From Faucicola mancuniensis (GTDB lineage Bacteria; Pseudomonadota; Gammaproteobacteria; Pseudomonadales; Moraxellaceae), in NCBI RefSeq assembly GCF_046523945.1, contig NZ_CP171363.1:62001-126000 (forward strand): a stretch of 64,000 nt of DNA, read 5' to 3'. The position numbers and the translations under genes are program-made. Below the pieces are notes generated by a model, which was given only the letters and a program-made list of their open reading frames with translations, did no database searches and was not told the DNA's origin. The stretch's first letter is position 1; each line of letters opens with the position of its first letter. This document shows, piece after piece, positions 43,195 to 52,530 of this stretch.

Positions 43195-46100
43195 TTAAGC
43201 CTTTTCAGACAATTTTTCAAGCAAGCTTTTTACCGCATCAATCCGCCCTTCTGTGGTGGCAAGTGCCTTTTCATCAGTCATTTTTATCCCTGTTGCCCCA
43301 TTCATTTTAAACTTACTCGGATTGGACTGAATCAACTGAATAATCGTAATCGCTTCCACAGGCGTATTTGGCGAAAACTCAAACGTAACTTGCCGTTCAT
43401 TACCGTCAATCTTGCTAATTGCAAGCGGTTCAGCCATTAAGCGAATTTGATGAATAGTAAACAAATTTTTGGTAGAATCAGGCAAACTGCCAAAACGGTC
43501 AAGCATTTCGCTACGAATACTGATTAAACTGTCGTAATCTTCGGCATTGGCAATTTTTTTATAAAACAACAACCGTTGATGCACATCGCCCAAATAATCA
43601 TCAGGAATTAACGCTGATAAATGCAAATTAATATCGCTTGTCAAAGACAAAGGCGTGTTTAAATCTGGCTGTTTGCCTGCTTTAATCGCTTTAGTCGCAC
43701 GGTTTAACATATCCATATACAGGTTAAAGCCAATCGCCTGCATATTACCACTTTGATTTTTACCAAGCAACTCGCCCGCCCCACGAATTTCCAAATCTTC
43801 ACTTGCAAGCATGAAACCCGCCCCAAGCGTATTGGCTCGGCTAATCGCATCTAGGCGTTTTTGGGCATCGGTGGTCAAGCCTTTTAATGACGGCACAAGC
43901 AGATAACAATAGGCTTGGTGATGACTGCGACCGACACGACCACGCAATTGGTGAAGTTGAGCTAAACCAAATTTATCAGCACGGTTAATAATAATCGTGT
44001 TGGCGTTGGGAATGTCAATCCCTGTTTCAATAATGGTGCTACACACTAGGACGTTGTGTTTTTTGTGGTAAAAGGCTTGCATGACTTGTTCAAGTTCACG
44101 CTCTTTCATCTGTCCGTGAGCGACCGCCACACGAGATTCTGGCACAAGTTCACGAATGGTTTCCGCCATGCGTTCAATACTTGCCACATCGTTATGCAGT
44201 AAAAACACTTGTCCACCACGCAACAATTCACGCAAAATCGCTTCTTTTAACAAATTATCGGTTTTTTGCATGACAAATGTTTTTACTGCAAGCCGTCTAG
44301 CAGGGGGCGTGGCGATAATGGACATATTTCGCATACCTGATAACGCCATGTTCAGCGTGCGTGGAATTGGCGTTGCCGTCATGGAAAGCACGTCCACGTC
44401 CGACTGCATGGCTTTAATCCGCTCTTTATCACGCACGCCAAAACGGTGTTCTTCATCAACTATCATCAAGCCAAGTTTGGCAAATTTAACATCATCTTGC
44501 AAAATACGGTGCGTACCGATGATAATATCCACCTTGCCATCGGCTAAATCTTGTAAAATTTTGTCGTGTTGTTTTTTTGTGCCAAAACGAGAAAGGCTCT
44601 CAATATTAATCGCCCAATCGGCAAACCTATCCATAAAATTATCTTCGTGTTGCCCAGCGAGTAGCGTTGTCGGCACGAGTACCGCCACTTGATAACCTGC
44701 CTGCACCGCAATAAAGGCGGCACGCATGGCGACTTCGGTTTTACCAAAACCCACATCGCCACACACCAATCTATCCATCGGTTTATTTTGTTTCATATCA
44801 TGAATGACGGCTTCAATGGCATTCGTTTGGTCGGGCGTTTCTTCATAGGCAAATTGACTTGCGAACAAATCGTATTGAATTTGGTCAATGGCAAAATTAA
44901 TACCGACTTTGGCATCTCGCCTTGCTTGCACGTTCAAAAGTTCTGCCGCCACGTCATGAATTTGACTTAACGCTTTGGCTTTTGCCTTATCCCATTTGCC
45001 ACTGCCGATACTGTGGAGCGGTGCGGTTGCCGTATCACCCCCTGCGTATCGGCTGATGAGTTGCAAATTCGCCACAGGCACATAAATACTCGCATCATCG
45101 GCATACAACAGATGAATAAATTCTTGCAATTGCTTATCAATCTCAAGCGTAATCAAGCCTTGATACCGCCCCACACCAAAATCAATATGCACAACAGGGT
45201 CGCCAATATTCATCTCGCTGACCGATTTTACCAAAAACTCATCCGACACATCGCTCTGTCTGCGTCTGCGAGTTTGCAACACCTGCCGACCGAACAACTG
45301 CATTTCTGACACAATCGCAAATTGCTCTAATAACATGCCACGTTCAATCGGTGCGGTGGTTAAAGCCAACTGATTAGCGGACAAATTTTCATCTAAATTC
45401 GCCAAAAATCCTTGTAAATTCGCCACACTTTGCAAGGTAAATTTCTTTTGCAACAGTTCAGTTAAAATCTCTCTTCGCCCTGAGGTTTCGGCAACGATTA
45501 AAATTGGTTTGGCAAAATTTTGTTGAAAATCAATCAGTTTTTGCAACGGTTCGGCAAGTTTATGGTCAATGTTTAACGTGGGTGGCGTTTGTGTATTGGC
45601 ATTAATCACGCCTTTTTTGCTATCGTCAAACGCCTGTTCATTGGTAAAAATACGTTGAAAATTTGCCAATTTTTCATAAAAAATATGCTCAGCAAGGTAC
45701 AAATCCGTTGGTGGTAAAATCGGCTTATTAGCATCATGCCGTCTGTCTTCATAGCGATTTTGCACTTGTTGCCAAAAATTTTGATAAGCTGTTTCCGCTT
45801 GATTGTCAATAATTAACAAACTATTATTTGGTAAATAACCAAAAAAATCAGAATTTTGTTGCCAAATTTCTTTATCAAAAAACAACGGCTGATAATACTC
45901 AATCCCAGACGGTGCAATGCCGTTTAACACATCGTTAAACAGTTCAATTTTTCTTGCACCAAGTTTGTCAAACGTGCTGGCAAAATTGGCACGAAACGTT
46001 TCTTTTGCAGTTTCTAATGGAAATTCTTTGGCAGGTAAAATCTGAAAACTGTCAATTTTGCCAACGCCATTTTGTTTAGCATTTTTTAAATATTTTTTAA

Positions 46101-46794
46101 ATTGTGCGTATAAATGTGGGTCGTTAATTTCTAATTCTTTAATATCGTCATTAGTCAAACTTCGTTGAGTTTTTTCATTAAAAAAGCGAATATTGTCAAT
46201 TTCATCATCAAACAAATCAATGCGAACAGGAAACGGCTGACCGACCGCAAACAAGTCAATCACGCTACCACGCACCGCAAATTCACTCGGTTCAAACACA
46301 TTATCCACCGCATGATAACCTGCATTGACAAGCCGTTCTCGTTGCTGTTCAATATCAAATTTATCACCGACCGACAAGTCAAAATGCTGTCCAATAAGCC
46401 AAGAAATCGGAGCGACACGCTGAGCCAATGTCTGCACACCAATCAACAAAATTCCGTTAGTTGGCATTTGCGTTAAAAGGCGAATCCGCTCAGCAACGAT
46501 GTCTTGATGTGGCGATAATTCATCATAAACCAACGTTTCCCAATCTGGAAACACATGAGCGTCCACCCCACAAAATCGCAGTTCGGTTTCTAATTGATTT
46601 AGCTGATTTTGGTCTTGGGTAACGACTACTTTTAGTCTGTCTTGCTGTCCGCTATCCGTTGTGGTTAGGCTTGCCAACCATAGAGCTTGAGCCATGCCTT
46701 GTAGATTGCCAAGCCACTTTTTGTCGTGTTTTGGGTTATCAAAAAGGGATTGATTGATACGAAATGTTAGATTTGATAAAGGATTGGCAGTCAT
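43195..46794 (-). CDS. mfd: transcription-repair coupling factor
   Basis: Removes RNA polymerase stalled at DNA lesions and recruits UvrA. The 1199-residue protein has the UvrB-like N-terminal domain (FPDWETLVYDELSPHQDIVAER), the RNA polymerase interaction domain with VVHIDFGVGRYQGL, then helicase Walker A CGDVGFGKTEVAMRAAF, the box VDEEHRFGV, SMTATPIPRTLNMAL and LRGRVGRSHHQAYCYLL, and the C-terminal TRCF domain. Length and order are normal. Standalone, with a terminator between it and folD. Confidence 0.96.
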   Translation of the reverse strand: MTANPLSNLTFRINQSLFDNPKHDKKWLGNLQGMAQALWLASLTTTDSGQQDRLKVVVTQDQNQLNQLETELRFCGVDAHVFPDWETLVYDELSPHQDIVAERIRLLTQMPTNGILLIGVQTLAQRVAPISWLIGQHFDLSVGDKFDIEQQRERLVNAGYHAVDNVFEPSEFAVRGSVIDLFAVGQPFPVRIDLFDDEIDNIRFFNEKTQRSLTNDDIKELEINDPHLYAQFKKYLKNAKQNGVGKIDSFQILPAKEFPLETAKETFRANFASTFDKLGARKIELFNDVLNGIAPSGIEYYQPLFFDKEIWQQNSDFFGYLPNNSLLIIDNQAETAYQNFWQQVQNRYEDRRHDANKPILPPTDLYLAEHIFYEKLANFQRIFTNEQAFDDSKKGVINANTQTPPTLNIDHKLAEPLQKLIDFQQNFAKPILIVAETSGRREILTELLQKKFTLQSVANLQGFLANLDENLSANQLALTTAPIERGMLLEQFAIVSEMQLFGRQVLQTRRRRQSDVSDEFLVKSVSEMNIGDPVVHIDFGVGRYQGLITLEIDKQLQEFIHLLYADDASIYVPVANLQLISRYAGGDTATAPLHSIGSGKWDKAKAKALSQIHDVAAELLNVQARRDAKVGINFAIDQIQYDLFASQFAYEETPDQTNAIEAVIHDMKQNKPMDRLVCGDVGFGKTEVAMRAAFIAVQAGYQVAVLVPTTLLAGQHEDNFMDRFADWAINIESLSRFGTKKQHDKILQDLADGKVDIIIGTHRILQDDVKFAKLGLMIVDEEHRFGVRDKERIKAMQSDVDVLSMTATPIPRTLNMALSGMRNMSIIATPPARRLAVKTFVMQKTDNLLKEAILRELLRGGQVFLLHNDVASIERMAETIRELVPESRVAVAHGQMKERELEQVMQAFYHKKHNVLVCSTIIETGIDIPNANTIIINRADKFGLAQLHQLRGRVGRSHHQAYCYLLVPSLKGLTTDAQKRLDAISRANTLGAGFMLASEDLEIRGAGELLGKNQSGNMQAIGFNLYMDMLNRATKAIKAGKQPDLNTPLSLTSDINLHLSALIPDDYLGDVHQRLLFYKKIANAEDYDSLISIRSEMLDRFGSLPDSTKNLFTIHQIRLMAEPLAISKIDGNERQVTFEFSPNTPVEAITIIQLIQSNPSKFKMNGATGIKMTDEKALATTEGRIDAVKSLLEKLSEKA

Positions 46795-46895
46795 ATTAAA
46801 ATTTTATGTGATATAAGATATATCATATTATGCGGTATTTTGTGTTTTTTTTAAAGGCAAATACGTTTGAAATTGCTGTCAAAATTTTTTTAACA

Positions 46896-46930
46896 AAAAA
46901 AATGTGCCAACTTTATTTGACACATTTTTA
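46896..46930. terminator. terminator between mfd and folD
   Basis: Stem AAAAATGTG.CAA / TTG.CACATTTTT with a 5-6-base loop; on the minus strand it ends the folD transcript. Confidence 0.78.
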
Positions 46931-46956
46931 TCTTAAACAAAAACAAATTTAGAAAA

Positions 46957-47802
46957 TCACACCGATTTTTCCGCCGACTCAACCGTTTGGCGAATTAAGG
47001 TATTAATCGTCATCGGGCCTACGCCCCCCGGAACAGGCGTGTAAGCTGATGCAATTTCTTCAATCCCTGCTAATTCAATATCACCAACACCGCCATTTTC
47101 AGTTGGGTGAAAACCTGCATCAACCACGACTGCACCTTGTTTAATCCAATCTTTTTTGATGAGTTCAGGCTTGCCGACCGCACCCACGACAATATCCGCT
47201 TGTTTGACGATTTCCGCCAAATTTTGCGTTTTTGAATGACAAATTGTTACCGTACAGTTGGCATTTAACAACATCATCGCCATTGGTTTGCCCAAAATCG
47301 CTGAGCGACCGACCACCACAGCGTGCTTGCCAGACAGCTCAATATTGTGTTTTTGTAGCAAATACATAATGCCTTGTGGCGTGCAAGACCCATACGCAGG
47401 CTCGCCCATCGCCATATTACCAAAGCCTAGACAAGTAACGCCGTCCACGTCTTTTTTGATATCAATCGCATCAAAACACACACGTTCATCAATCTGACTT
47501 GGCACAGGGTGTTGCAACAAAATGCCATGCACATTTGGATTGTTATTCAACTCATTGATTTTTGCTAATAATTGTTCGGTTGTAGTATCCTGAGGCATTT
47601 CAACTTTGATAGAATCCATACCAACACGGCGACACGCATTGCCTTTCATCTTAACATAAGTTGCTGACGCAGGGTCATCACCCACCAAAATCGTCGCCAA
47701 AATCGGCGTTGCCCCTGTTTTTTGTTTTAACGCCTCAACACGAGTTTTTAACTCGCTTTCCATCTGTGTTGCATAGGCTCTACCATCAAGAACCAAACTC
47801 AT
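46957..47802 (-). CDS. folD: methylenetetrahydrofolate dehydrogenase / cyclohydrolase
   Basis: Bifunctional C1 enzyme that interconverts methylene-, methenyl- and formyl-tetrahydrofolate. The 281-residue protein has VGDDPASATYVKMKGNACRR (catalytic Tyr and Lys), GILLQHPVPSQID, KDVDG, CTPQGIMYLL, and the NADP-binding VVGRSAILGKPMAMML, ending in TPVPGGVGPMTINTL. Links to the glycine cleavage genes in the same window through C1 folate supply. Confidence 0.96.
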   Translation of the reverse strand: MSLVLDGRAYATQMESELKTRVEALKQKTGATPILATILVGDDPASATYVKMKGNACRRVGMDSIKVEMPQDTTTEQLLAKINELNNNPNVHGILLQHPVPSQIDERVCFDAIDIKKDVDGVTCLGFGNMAMGEPAYGSCTPQGIMYLLQKHNIELSGKHAVVVGRSAILGKPMAMMLLNANCTVTICHSKTQNLAEIVKQADIVVGAVGKPELIKKDWIKQGAVVVDAGFHPTENGGVGDIELAGIEEIASAYTPVPGGVGPMTINTLIRQTVESAEKSV

Positions 47803-47920
47803 ACCAAACTCCCATCATGTTAAAAAGCTAAAAAATAAGCCTTATTTTAACCGATTTTGATAAAATTTTAAAATCCTAAAACCATAAAATTAAAAAAATC
47901 AAAAAAAATGCAAAAAACAC

Positions 47921-47948
47921 TTGCACTTTTATAAAAATTTGGTATTAT
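47921..47948 (+). promoter_or_regulatory. promoter of tRNA-Cys
   Basis: TTGCAC (47921-47926), 16 bases, TATTAT (47943-47948), about 18 bases before the tRNA. Confidence 0.5.
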
Positions 47949-47965
47949 AGCAATCCTCAAGTAAT

Positions 47966-48039
47966 GGCTGGGTGGCAGAGTGGTCATGCAGCGGACTGCA
48001 ACTCCGTGTACGCCGGTTCGATTCCGACCTCAGCCTCCA
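47966..48039 (+). tRNA. tRNA-Cys (anticodon GCA)
   Basis: A 74-base cloverleaf. The acceptor GGCTGGG pairs with CTCAGCC (one G-T), the anticodon arm GGACT-GCA-ACTCC presents GCA, the T arm has GGTTCGATTCC, and the 3' end TCCA is encoded. Upstream promoter present; a second tRNA follows 101 bases later with its own promoter. Confidence 0.95.
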
Positions 48040-48067
48040 TTTTATTTTTAACAAGTTAAAAAAATAC

Positions 48068-48095
48068 TTGCAAATAAAAATAAAATGATTATAAT
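48068..48095 (+). promoter_or_regulatory. promoter of tRNA-Leu
   Basis: TTGCAA (48068-48073), 16 bases, TATAAT (48090-48095). Confidence 0.5.
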
Positions 48096-48140
48096 ATCGC
48101 ACATTCCAACGCACTGGCATTCATGCCAAGCGACTACTCA

Positions 48141-48227
48141 GCCCGGGTGGTGAAATTGGTAGACACAAGGGATTTAAAATCCCTCGCTCTAACGAGCGTG
48201 CCGGTTCAAGTCCGGCCCCGGGCACCA
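48141..48227 (+). tRNA. tRNA-Leu (anticodon TAA)
   Basis: An 87-base class II tRNA with a long variable arm (CGCTCTAACGAGCG). Acceptor GCCCGGG pairs with CCCGGGC; the anticodon arm GGGATT-TAA-AATCCC reads TTA/TTG codons; the T arm has GGTTCAAGTCC; ACCA is encoded. A terminator follows 8 bases downstream. Confidence 0.96.
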
Positions 48228-48234
48228 TATTTTG

Positions 48235-48267
48235 AACCCTAAGTAAATCAACTACTTAGGGTTTTTT
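48235..48267 (+). terminator. terminator after tRNA-Leu
   Basis: Perfect stem AACCCTAAGTA / TACTTAGGGTT followed by a T run. Confidence 0.9.
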
Positions 48268-48391
48268 ATTATCAAATTTTCTATCACAATCAATTTTAAC
48301 AACAAATCACTTTTACAAAACACTGCTTTAACGGTATAATGTTTCGTTTATCCTATTTTTTTCAAAAACAAGTACGATTTTGGAGGCTATT

Positions 48392-48811
48392 TTGGCACGT
48401 TGGTTTGAATTTATGGGCAATCACCCATTTTTGTTTGGTATTTTATTTGTGCTAATTGTGTTATTTTTTATGATTGAAACCAAACGTGGTGGCAAAAAAA
48501 TCAATCCCAATGCGGTCGGTTTGATGGTAAATAACCAAAATGCCGAATTAATTGATGTTCGCCCCAAAAAAGACTTTGAAAAAGGCTATATCCAAGGCAG
48601 TCGCAACATTCCTTTTACCGAATTAAAAAATCACATTGACAGCCTACGCCAATCCGACCGCCCAATTATCATCGTCTGTCAAATGGGTATGATGGCAGGC
48701 ACGGCGGTTGCCATGCTTGGCAAAGAAAATGTGTACCGCCTTGATGGTGGCATTGTCAATTGGCAGGCATCAGGCTTGCCATTGGTATCTGAAAAAGTGG
48801 TGAAAAAATAA
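48392..48811 (+). CDS. membrane-anchored rhodanese-like protein (YibN type)
   Basis: About 139 residues: one N-terminal membrane helix (FLFGILFVLIVLFFMI), then a single rhodanese domain with AELIDVRPKKDFEKGYIQGS and the active cysteine loop IIVCQMGMMAG. Likely inner-membrane sulfurtransferase or related role. The start is probably TTG at 48392 (protein begins ARWFEFMGNHP), because GGAGG stands at 48382-48386; the TTG at 48380 lies in front of this site. Same strand order rhodanese-grxC-secB is common in gammaproteobacteria. Confidence 0.85.
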   Translation: MARWFEFMGNHPFLFGILFVLIVLFFMIETKRGGKKINPNAVGLMVNNQNAELIDVRPKKDFEKGYIQGSRNIPFTELKNHIDSLRQSDRPIIIVCQMGMMAGTAVAMLGKENVYRLDGGIVNWQASGLPLVSEKVVKK

Positions 48812-48905
48812 GTGGTTACACTATCTACTCAAGTTTTTATCTCAAAACCTTGAATTGTAAAAACTTGCCCTTATTTATTCATTAAATACACAAAAAGGAA
48901 AAAAT

Positions 48906-49169
48906 ATGAGCGTCCCTGTTACTATTTACACCACCACAACCTGCCCTTATTGCATTCGTGCCAAACATTTGTTGAGCAATAAAGGCGTGCAGTTTACCGA
49001 AATCAATATGCCAAGCATATCAAGCGAAGAACGCCAAGCACTTGCCCAAAAAACCAACAATTACCGCACCGTACCACAGATTTTTATCGGTGAAAAATTT
49101 ATCGGTGGTTCTGATGATTTGGCAAAATTAGAGCGTGACGGCAGTTTGGACGCTTTGCTTGCAGGTTAA
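48906..49169 (+). CDS. grxC: glutaredoxin 3
   Basis: Glutathione-dependent thiol-disulfide reductase. The 87-residue protein has the CPYC active site (13-16), the cis-Pro TVPQIF motif and GGSDDLAKLE. AAAGGA ribosome site. Between the rhodanese gene and secB as in E. coli. Confidence 0.94.
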   Translation: MSVPVTIYTTTTCPYCIRAKHLLSNKGVQFTEINMPSISSEERQALAQKTNNYRTVPQIFIGEKFIGGSDDLAKLERDGSLDALLAG

Positions 49170-49291
49170 AATAGCTGATTAAAACCAAGCTAACTGATTG
49201 ATTAGTTGTTATTTTTTTAAATGAGTTTTTTATTATTTTTAAATGTGTTAAAATAATTAACATTATTTAACTGATTTTATGAGGAGCTATC

Positions 49292-49726
49292 ATGGCTGAT
49301 GAACAAAATTTACCACAATTGGCATTAGAACGTATCTATGTCAAAGATATGTCATTAGAAGTACCAGGGGCACAAGTTTTTACTCGTGAGTGGCAACCTG
49401 AGTTGGACATTAATTTGTCAAGCAGTGCCGAAAAATTGGACGATGACCACTACCAAATCGTTTTGACCGTCAACGTAACTGCTAATAACGCAGGCGAAAC
49501 GGCCTTTATCGCAGAAGTACACCAAGCAGGTATTTTTATGTTGCAAAACATTCCTGAAGACCAGCTAAGTGCGATTTTGGGTGCGTACTGTCCAAATGTA
49601 TTGTTCCCTTATGCACGTGAAGTCATTAGCGACATCGTTACTCGTGGTAGTTTCCCACAATTGTTGTTAGCTCCTGTCAATTTTGACCAAGCCTATCAAC
49701 AAAGCCTTGAGCAACCAACGACTTAA
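49292..49726 (+). CDS. secB: protein-export chaperone SecB
   Basis: Holds preproteins unfolded and delivers them to SecA. The 144-residue protein has LALERIYVKDMSLEVPGA at the N-terminus, TAFIAEVHQAGIF and the signature YCPNVLFPYARE near residue 105. GAGGAG ribosome site. Followed by a strong terminator. Confidence 0.96.
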   Translation: MADEQNLPQLALERIYVKDMSLEVPGAQVFTREWQPELDINLSSSAEKLDDDHYQIVLTVNVTANNAGETAFIAEVHQAGIFMLQNIPEDQLSAILGAYCPNVLFPYAREVISDIVTRGSFPQLLLAPVNFDQAYQQSLEQPTT

Positions 49727-49740
49727 TTGTTAGTTTGTTA

Positions 49741-49775
49741 AAAAAAGACAAATTCGTGCGGATTTGTCTTTTTTT
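49741..49775. terminator. terminator after secB
   Basis: Perfect stem AAAAAAGACAAAT..C / G..ATTTGTCTTTTTT. Confidence 0.85.
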
Positions 49776-49803
49776 TTAAATTGCAAATACGTGGTGGAAA
49801 AAA

Positions 49804-50595
49804 ATGCAACCAAACAATCATCATCAAAATAGACATTATCAAAGCAAAAAAGTCGTTTGCGTTACAGGCGGTGCAAAAAGGATTGGCAAGGCAATTGTGC
49901 AAGCCTTTCATGAAAATGGGTTTGATGTCATCATTCATTACCATCAAAGCAAAACTGAAGCCCTAGAACTGGCAAACAGCTGTAACCAAATCCGCCCAAA
50001 TTCTGCCAAATGCGTGAATGCCAACCTTGAAAATGCTCACGAACTGGCAAAGTTTTGTGATGATGTGATGGCGTGTTTTAGTCGGATTGATGTGTTGGTA
50101 CACAATGCTTCACGGTTTTATCCAACTGTTTTTGGCAAAATTTGTGATAAAGATTGGCATAATTTGATGAGTTCAAATGCTCAAGCACCGTTATTTTTGA
50201 GCCAATTCTTTGCCAAAAATTTGCAACAAATGAATGGAGCGATTGTCAGTATCTTGGACATTCATGCCAATGCCAGACCTTTTTTGGGCTATACGGTTTA
50301 CAATATGGCAAAATCCGCTCATCAGATGTTGGTGCAGTCGCTTGCGTTGGAGCTTGCCCCGCATGTGCGTGTAAATGGTGTCGCCCCCGGTGTCAATATT
50401 TTACCAGAGCATGACACGGAGCAAGCCTTAAGCGAGTGTCAAATTGCCAGTATTTGCCAAAGTATTCCGCTACAATCTATCGGTACACCCAAAGATATCG
50501 CTGATGCGGTGATATTTTTGGCATCGGCAAATTATATTACTGGACAAATATTGGCTATTGATGGTGGGCGTAGTTTGACTATGGCAGGTTCTTAG
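49804..50595 (+). CDS. short-chain dehydrogenase, pteridine reductase (FolM)-like
   Basis: The 263-residue SDR has the dinucleotide motif TGGAKRIG, with the Arg typical of pteridine reductases (TGxxxRxG), the NAS motif in VHNASRFYP, and the catalytic Asp-Tyr-Lys set (SILDIHANARPFLGY, then YNMAKSA), where Asp replaces the usual Ser as in PTR1/FolM. Probably reduces dihydropterins or dihydrofolate with NADPH. The first 15 residues are His/Gln/Asn-rich; a later start is possible, as the ribosome site is weak. Convergent with a small lipoprotein gene. Confidence 0.8.
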   Translation: MQPNNHHQNRHYQSKKVVCVTGGAKRIGKAIVQAFHENGFDVIIHYHQSKTEALELANSCNQIRPNSAKCVNANLENAHELAKFCDDVMACFSRIDVLVHNASRFYPTVFGKICDKDWHNLMSSNAQAPLFLSQFFAKNLQQMNGAIVSILDIHANARPFLGYTVYNMAKSAHQMLVQSLALELAPHVRVNGVAPGVNILPEHDTEQALSECQIASICQSIPLQSIGTPKDIADAVIFLASANYITGQILAIDGGRSLTMAGS

Positions 50596-50774
50596 TCATT
50601 TTTGTCCTTGTCGCTACCACCTGGAACAACAGCTTTGACGACTTTGGTTGTGCCTTTGACCACGCCTTTGGTGGTTTTGTAAGCGACTTTGGCAGGGACG
50701 GTTACGATTTTATGGACACAACCTTGTAATGACAAAGCCACCACAAATAAACTTAACATAGCAATTTTTGACAT
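50592..50774 (-). CDS. small lipoprotein, 60 aa
   Basis: Signal peptide with lipobox LQGC (LSLFVVALSLQGC, Cys at residue 19), followed by a short basic repeat-like stretch (VAYKTTKGVVKGTTKVVKAVV). It resembles a small lipoprotein family that I associate with Acinetobacter/Moraxellaceae. Role unknown. Its 3' end overlaps the SDR gene end by 4 bases. Confidence 0.75.
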   Translation of the reverse strand: MSKIAMLSLFVVALSLQGCVHKIVTVPAKVAYKTTKGVVKGTTKVVKAVVPGGSDKDKND

Positions 50775-50863
50775 AGGATAACACTCCGATTTTTGGGTTT
50801 AAAATCCGCTTAGCTTAACATTTTTTTATCATATTTTAAATCAATTTTTATCGTAAAAATCAT

Positions 50864-51925
50864 TTAGCAATCTATCAACGCACGATTTGCCATATCATCA
50901 GCATACAAAATTGCCTGATACAAACTATCCACACTCGCCCGACCTGTCCCTGCCAAATCCAACGCTGTGCCATGGTCTACCGATGTGCGAATATAAGGTA
51001 GCCCAAGCGTAATATTCACCGTTTCACCAAAACCATGTGATTTGAGCGGTGCAAGCCCTTGGTCATGATACATGGCAATCACCACATCACAATTTGCCAA
51101 ATATTTTTGGGTAAATAAGGTATCAGCTGGCATCGCAAGACTAATATCAACGCCTTTGTCTTGATACTGTTTTAAGACAGGATTAATAATATCTATTTCT
51201 TCTCGTCCTAAATAACCGCTCTCCCCTGCGTGTGGATTTAACCCACACACCAAAATTCTAGGATTTGGCAAACCAAACTTATTTTGACAATCTGTCAACA
51301 CAATATCAACCGTTTTTTGCACTTCATCTTTGCTAATCGCATTGGGTACATCACGCAACGGCAAATGTGTCGTTACCAACGCCACCTTCATTGCCGAATT
51401 TGCCAACATCATCACCACTTTATCAAGCCTAGATTGTTCCATAAAAAACTCGGTATGCCCCATAAAATCAGGTTTGATTTTCATAATCACCGATTTATGT
51501 AACGGTGCAGTCACTATCCCTGCCACTTTTTGATAAAAAGCTAATTCATGAGCCAATTGTAACTGCGACAATACCATCTCGGCATTTTCATCGGTCAATT
51601 GCCCTGCTATCACCGTTTTTTTAGTAGCAATATGAAGAATATTTAAACAATCATCTTTGTAAAAATTTAAAATATTATCAAAATCTTGATAAATTGTATC
51701 AACCGATGTTGCCTGATGATTTAATTGATAAAGCTGAATATCTTTGCTTAGGCTATTTTGTTGTTGCAACTGATTTTGTTGTTGTTGCATCGCTTTTATA
51801 TCCGCCAAAATAATGATTTTTCGGTTAAAATTGGCAAATTTTTGTTTATCCGCCAACATCAACACAATATCCATGCCAATACCCGCTGGCTCACCCGTAG
51901 TTATCAAAAGTGGTAATTTTTTCAT
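50864..51925 (-). CDS. pdxA: 4-hydroxythreonine-4-phosphate dehydrogenase
   Basis: NAD-dependent step of pyridoxal phosphate synthesis. The 353-residue protein has TTGEPAGIGMDI at the start, metal/substrate residues in MGHTEFF, LVTTHLPLRDV, GLNPHAGESGYLG, and AMYHDQGLAPLK with the metal His/Asp. ATG 51925 is chosen as the conserved start; the frame is open to 51964. No rsmA or surA gene is adjacent, unlike E. coli. Confidence 0.93.
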   Translation of the reverse strand: MKKLPLLITTGEPAGIGMDIVLMLADKQKFANFNRKIIILADIKAMQQQQNQLQQQNSLSKDIQLYQLNHQATSVDTIYQDFDNILNFYKDDCLNILHIATKKTVIAGQLTDENAEMVLSQLQLAHELAFYQKVAGIVTAPLHKSVIMKIKPDFMGHTEFFMEQSRLDKVVMMLANSAMKVALVTTHLPLRDVPNAISKDEVQKTVDIVLTDCQNKFGLPNPRILVCGLNPHAGESGYLGREEIDIINPVLKQYQDKGVDISLAMPADTLFTQKYLANCDVVIAMYHDQGLAPLKSHGFGETVNITLGLPYIRTSVDHGTALDLAGTGRASVDSLYQAILYADDMANRALIDC

Positions 51926-52008
51926 GTAAAATTTCTCAACCCGAAATAAAACCCTATTAAACAATAGTTTAACAGGGTTTCATCATTTGGCAACTATATT
52001 TTTAAGGT

Positions 52009-52479
52009 TTAGTCGTCCATCATGCTTTGGATATAATTTTCCAAGTTCATGCTTTCAATCAACTCTTGTTGCGTTTCTAACCAGTCAATATGTTCTTCGC
52101 TACCATCTTTTAATTTGACCAACAATTTACGAGAAACATAATCTTCGTTTTCTTCGCATACGGCAATGGCGTTTTTCAAAATTTCGGTTTTTTGGTATTC
52201 CAATTTTAAATCGCAATCCAAAATTTCCGCCACATTTTCACCGATGAGTAACTTGCCAAGCTCTTGCAAATTTGGCAAACCTTCAAGGATTAAAATACGC
52301 TCAATCAACTCATCGTCCCATTTCATCTCATGGATTGATTGATGATAAAGTTTGTCATTCAGCTCTTCCACACCCCAGTTTTTTAACACACGAGCGTGTA
52401 AAAAATATTGATTGATAGCGATTAACGCTTGCCCAAGTGCTTGATTTAACACTTTAATAACGGCTTTTTCTGCTTTCAT
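52009..52479 (-). CDS. bfr: bacterioferritin subunit with haem Met but degraded ferroxidase site
   Basis: A 156-residue bacterioferritin. By direct numbering against E. coli Bfr, Met52, the haem ligand, is kept (EMK, 51-53), but ferroxidase residue Glu18 is Ala, His54 is Trp and Glu127 is Ser; Glu51, Glu94 and His130 remain. It should therefore bind haem but oxidise iron poorly. It lies directly downstream of the other bacterioferritin gene, 51 bases apart, and the two probably form mixed 24-subunit shells. Confidence 0.92.
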   Translation of the reverse strand: MKAEKAVIKVLNQALGQALIAINQYFLHARVLKNWGVEELNDKLYHQSIHEMKWDDELIERILILEGLPNLQELGKLLIGENVAEILDCDLKLEYQKTEILKNAIAVCEENEDYVSRKLLVKLKDGSEEHIDWLETQQELIESMNLENYIQSMMDD

Positions 52480-52530
52480 AGCACACCTTTTTATTTATTT
52501 TTATAAACAAATGAATCAAGAAATATTAAA

